A DNA stretch of 64,000 nucleotides from Pinus tabuliformis (lineage: Eukaryota; Streptophyta; Pinopsida; Pinales; Pinaceae). Under the pieces are notes generated by a model. It was not told where the DNA came from. It saw nothing but the letters and a program-made list of their open reading frames with translations, and made no database searches. How positions within the stretch are numbered: the stretch's first letter is position 1; every line of letters begins with the position of its first letter. Positions 60,601 to 64,000 of the stretch are shown piece after piece. The stretch lies in assembly GCA_031772625.1 (NCBI GenBank), contig CM062814.1, forward strand, positions 360,379,750 through 360,443,749, read 5' to 3'. Made by a program: the position numbers and the translations under genes.

Positions 60601-63600
60601 TGTTATCACTCAGGTTGTTCCCTAAAGTTGTAGGAAAGGGAATACAGCTGAGGTAACCACAAACCAATCTTTTAGATACAGATTCTATCCAATCTGCATC
60701 CAGAGAGGGCTCTCTTTTTATAATTTAGCTATGTTTGAGGTATATTAGGCTAGTTATGAAGTGCAAGGGTTTTGTTTAGAGCTTGGTTGGAGGAATGGAG
60801 TTTCAATAGAATAGTGAGGTGAAACTGAAGAGTTTCACTCCATTGGGAATGACAGAGTCAAAGGAAGATAGCTTTCTGGATTTGGTTTTTCCACCAAGGA
60901 TGGTATCATAGAGCAAGGTAATCAAACATGGACCAATTCATAGGCTGGAGTAAGGTGGAATGGAGTCAATGGGTGAAGGGAAATTAAGAATCCTTCATCA
61001 TGTTGACAGAGGGAAAATGGCTGATTACTATTAAGGAGCAGTTAAGAATTCATTAGAAAATATTCAAGATGGAAGAATCAGGGGAAACCAGAGTAATTAA
61101 GAATTCACTGTTTATTCTAATTTTGAAGAAAACATTAATAATAACAAAGACTAAACACAGAGTGCAATTGAGCAAATTCGGAGTTATTCTTTTTCTCTAT
61201 TACTTAGATCATGAAACATAGATGATATAGTAAACATAGAAATTGTAAAACACAAGTTAGAAGGGACTTATTGATCCATAAGATGATTCAAGAATTTTGT
61301 AGCATGGCCCTTAGTAGCCATCCCTCATTCAGTAAGCCAGACAAAAATGGTTCCAACAGCCTTTTATTCCAAAAAATTTAGAATTACCGCAAAGTTTGAG
61401 AATGCATCCCAATCAACCAACCCCAAATACTTCGTCTAGGGGGGTATTTATACAAAAAATTCAAGATATCATACAAAACATCTAATAGAAATAATATCTA
61501 CTAACAAATAGTGCTTCTTTTACATAGATAGAGACAGGCAGCCTCAAAAATAGGGAGACAATAAATAGATGCAATAAATTCATGCTACGCCAGTTGATCC
61601 GTCTGTATGAGATGTACTGGAGGTAGGTGCTGCAAGTCGGTTCCTAGCTATCTTCTATTGATCCTTTGTGCTGGTGATTCTGCCTTGGCTGGAATTTCTT
61701 TAACTCTGATGTGATGCGCTTTGACCTGCATGACTGTGATTGATTTCTGTTCTACGCATTATAGTGGATGGTCCAAAATTCTGCATTGACCAAAGATAAA
61801 TTTACAGGATTTCTAACATGCTTTGCCAACATTGTGGTCTTGGTAATTTATGTCTCTGTAGCTTCTTCATAGTTTCGTCAGTCTCTGTGTACCTGAAGAA
61901 ATTAGGTGGGATGGTGAACAGATGCTTCACCTCATGCTCTTTGTAGAATAGATTTTCCAAGCTGTCATAAAGGGACTAGCCAGATGGAAGTACCTTCTCT
62001 CCTGAAGTGCTTGAAGATGCATTAGCTTAATTAGCAGCATGTGTATTTAATTTGCGTACATACTCCTTGTGCTTCATCAGACGATCATTACTTCCCAAAG
62101 GACTTGGAAAACCTTTTTGATGCAGGACTGTAAATTTTTCTGTGAAAGAATCAATCTCTACCTGCATCTCCTAGCATCTTTTGTCCAAGTTTTTCATTAA
62201 AGTTCTCATTGTTAGAACTCTCTTGTTGTCTAGAAAGGTTCTTGTTCTTTCTCTAATATCCAGTTCTTCCAGTTCTTCACTGGTCTTGGTATTCAAAAAA
62301 TGTATTAGCCTGTTAGCTTGCTCAGGCATATGTCCCAATAAGGCTCTTGTTTTCTGAATTTCTACTTGGGCCACTCTTATCAAATCAATCTATTCATAAA
62401 TGGTTTGAATAGATCTCCACACATCACTAAGGGATTGGGTGATGTTGGACCATAAAATTCCTCTGATTTCTGCCAGAGGCTTATCCAGAGACAGATCCTT
62501 CTCTAAGGCTCTTACCTTGTTCTCCAATGCTTTGACTTCCCTTCTTTTCTCTGCCACATTCATCATGGATTTATCATAGCTCTGTTCAACCTTTGCCAAT
62601 TTTTCTTTGAACTGCTTCAGCTCTGATACTTGGAGTTTCAACTCCTCCATGGCTTTTATTAATTGCTCTGTAGTCATAGTTGTACTGTTGCCTAGTGTTG
62701 TTGTTGTTGCTGAGGTACCTGTGGTGATTTCTGTTGTTGATGTCAGGTTAGTCGGAGGCACTACTATTATAACTATGGGAGGGGTAGTTGTGACTGTTGG
62801 AGTTACTTCAACTGGCTGGGAGGTCGACTCTCCTTGGTTTTCTTGTAGTGATTTCTCCAATTCCTGCTTTGTCCCACTAAATCTTTCATTTAGTCTCATG
62901 AGCAGGTCCATCATGTCCTCTTCGGATTTCTGCTGCAAAACATCTACAGTCTGTGGGTGCATAGAACAAGGCATTTTGAGTTGTTTTCTGAGGGCCGCAA
63001 TGTCCTCTTCCTTTTTCTTCATTAGTGCTTTTGTGCCTTTGGAATCTTTGGGATCATGTCCCGGTTCAATGATGATGTCCTCCAAGGATTTGATCCTTCT
63101 GTCCTTTACTAGAGAAGAAGCTTTCTCTAAATCCAACTGAGCTGAGGTATTATTTAAGGAATTTTGCAATCTATGAGCCAACATTGCTTTATCAGCTAGT
63201 GTGGAATACACCATCTCTCAAGTCTTTTTGTGCAACTCAATCTGGTCTATTGGATGAATGTCCTTGGCCAAGTCTTTTTAGATTTGTCTTGATATAATCA
63301 GCTGCCGATTGTGGTTGCTGCACCTTGGGCTTGAAATAACTCTTGATCATTTTCTATTCTTTAATTTCATATGCTAACATTAATCTTTGATGTTTTGTAG
63401 GGGACATCTTAAGATATTTGTTATACATTTGCAGCATCAATGGATCATTTCTAGCCTTTATCTCTGTGAATTTTCTTTTGATATCATAGCTTTGCCTACT
63501 TGGTGGCCTAGTGGATGAAACCTCCACACTATGCTGCCTTTCTAGCTCCTGCCTGTGTGAGCTGGTTGATGTGTCTATTACTGGGGAGGTATGTGGGCTA

Positions 63601-64000
63601 GTTGCCTTCTCACCTCTTAGACTTTCTATTGTTTCTTCAATGATTTCTTCTTCAAATAGAGGATTCAGTCTTTGAATTTTTGCACCTCGTTGTTCTACAG
63701 GCCCACTGATGGGTGTGGCCTCTTCTCTGTCTCTTTTCTGCCTTTTTCCTCATTTAGAGGAGTCTATAACACTGGTATCTCTGGCACTTTAGTTTGTAGC
63801 AAAAGAATTTGTCCCTGTTGATCAGTCATTGCTTGCTACTCTGTGCCTGCTACTTCTTTGCCCTTTGAAGACCCTGTACCAGGTGCACTGGTTTCCTGTA
63901 CAGGTTGCTGTGAAGTTCCAGCAGAGGATGTACCCACTCTTGTTTGCTGAGGTAGCTTGAAAGATACATGTCCAAAAGAGTCCAGGTTAAGGGTCTTTTC
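60601..64000 (-). repeat. F-family LTR, third locus (runs off the window)
   Basis: TGTTATCACTC at 60,601 through LTR position 3,400. Core TATA at 61,445-61,452. In the first 280 bases it shares several variants with the 7,250 copy against the other two (for example GAGGTATATT, GCAAGGGTTTTGTTTAGAG). Whether the rest of an F element follows is outside the window. Confidence 0.85.
61802..64000 (-). pseudogene. U3-resident reading frame, C-terminal part (third locus)
   Basis: TAA at 61,802-61,804; best-preserved coiled-coil part of all copies, open over 274 residues (62,390-63,214). Visible blocks: DLEKASSLVKDRRIKSLED, KAMEELKLQVSELKQFKEKL, ENKVRALEKDLSLDK, NITQSLSDVWRSIQTIYE. A stop near 62,391, one near 63,218 and frame changes near 63,280 and 63,740 break it. 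It keeps the Gly-Glu-Lys codons where the 13.7- and 33.3-kb copies have TGA. Function unknown. Confidence 0.7.

Noticed and set aside
1..64000. Host genes, tRNA genes, CRISPR arrays
   Set aside because: None seen: all conserved coding blocks belong to retroelements, and no array of regular direct repeats or cloverleaf was noticed by eye.

Overview
The window is a nuclear stretch of a land plant and consists almost entirely of nested, decayed retrotransposons. The evidence is a plant L1-type LINE (ORF1 with zinc knuckle, endonuclease, RT, zf-RVT, RNase H), plant Ty3/gypsy elements with plant-type primer-binding sites, AT-rich spacers, and no intact host gene, tRNA or rRNA. The species cannot be read from the sequence; a large, repeat-rich seed-plant genome fits.

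Layout. 1-1.5 kb: AT-rich, nothing recognised. About 1.68-7.249 kb: 5' four-fifths of a LINE (+). 7.250-38.657 kb: a 31.4-kb nest sitting in the LINE RNase H domain, flanked by a 5-bp duplication CCAAC; the LINE resumes at 38.658 and ends in oligo-A near 39.903. The nest is one minus-strand Ty3/gypsy element (called F here) of a Tat-like type: 5' LTR 31,885-38,657, PBS, gag, protease, archaeal-type RNase H, RT, RNase H, integrase, 3' LTR. Its LTRs are about 6.75 kb, begin and end TGTTAT/ATAACA, and carry in U3 a GC-rich promoter-like block and an open reading frame of about 1,200 codons with coiled-coil segments and unknown function. The F gag is interrupted by a 6-kb plus-strand element (B, 24,179-30,185) that has gag and protease remnants but no RT or integrase. 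The 3' LTR of F is split at LTR position about 3,545 by a 5-kb copy of gag + PBS + LTR start taken from the 5' end of the same element; this looks like templated DNA-break repair.

39.9-44.7 kb: no gene seen, one (TA)29 tract. 44.7-52.28 kb: a complete but dead Ty3/gypsy element C (+) with 1.45-kb LTRs and an initiator-Met-tRNA-type PBS. 52.3-53.7 kb: nothing recognised. About 53.7-57.86 kb: LTR, PBS, gag and protease of another Ty3/gypsy element D (+), cut by a second copy of the LINE (57.86-60.6 kb) that again carries an F LTR at exactly the same LINE position (60,601 to the window end).

Order of events (inference): LINE, then F into LINE, then B into F gag, with later repair-type rearrangements. 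Every coding region has stops or frameshifts, so the features are pseudogenes. The main points of interest are the LTR-resident reading frame, the templated patch, the repeated LINE-LTR junction, and the duplicated host flank inside B.
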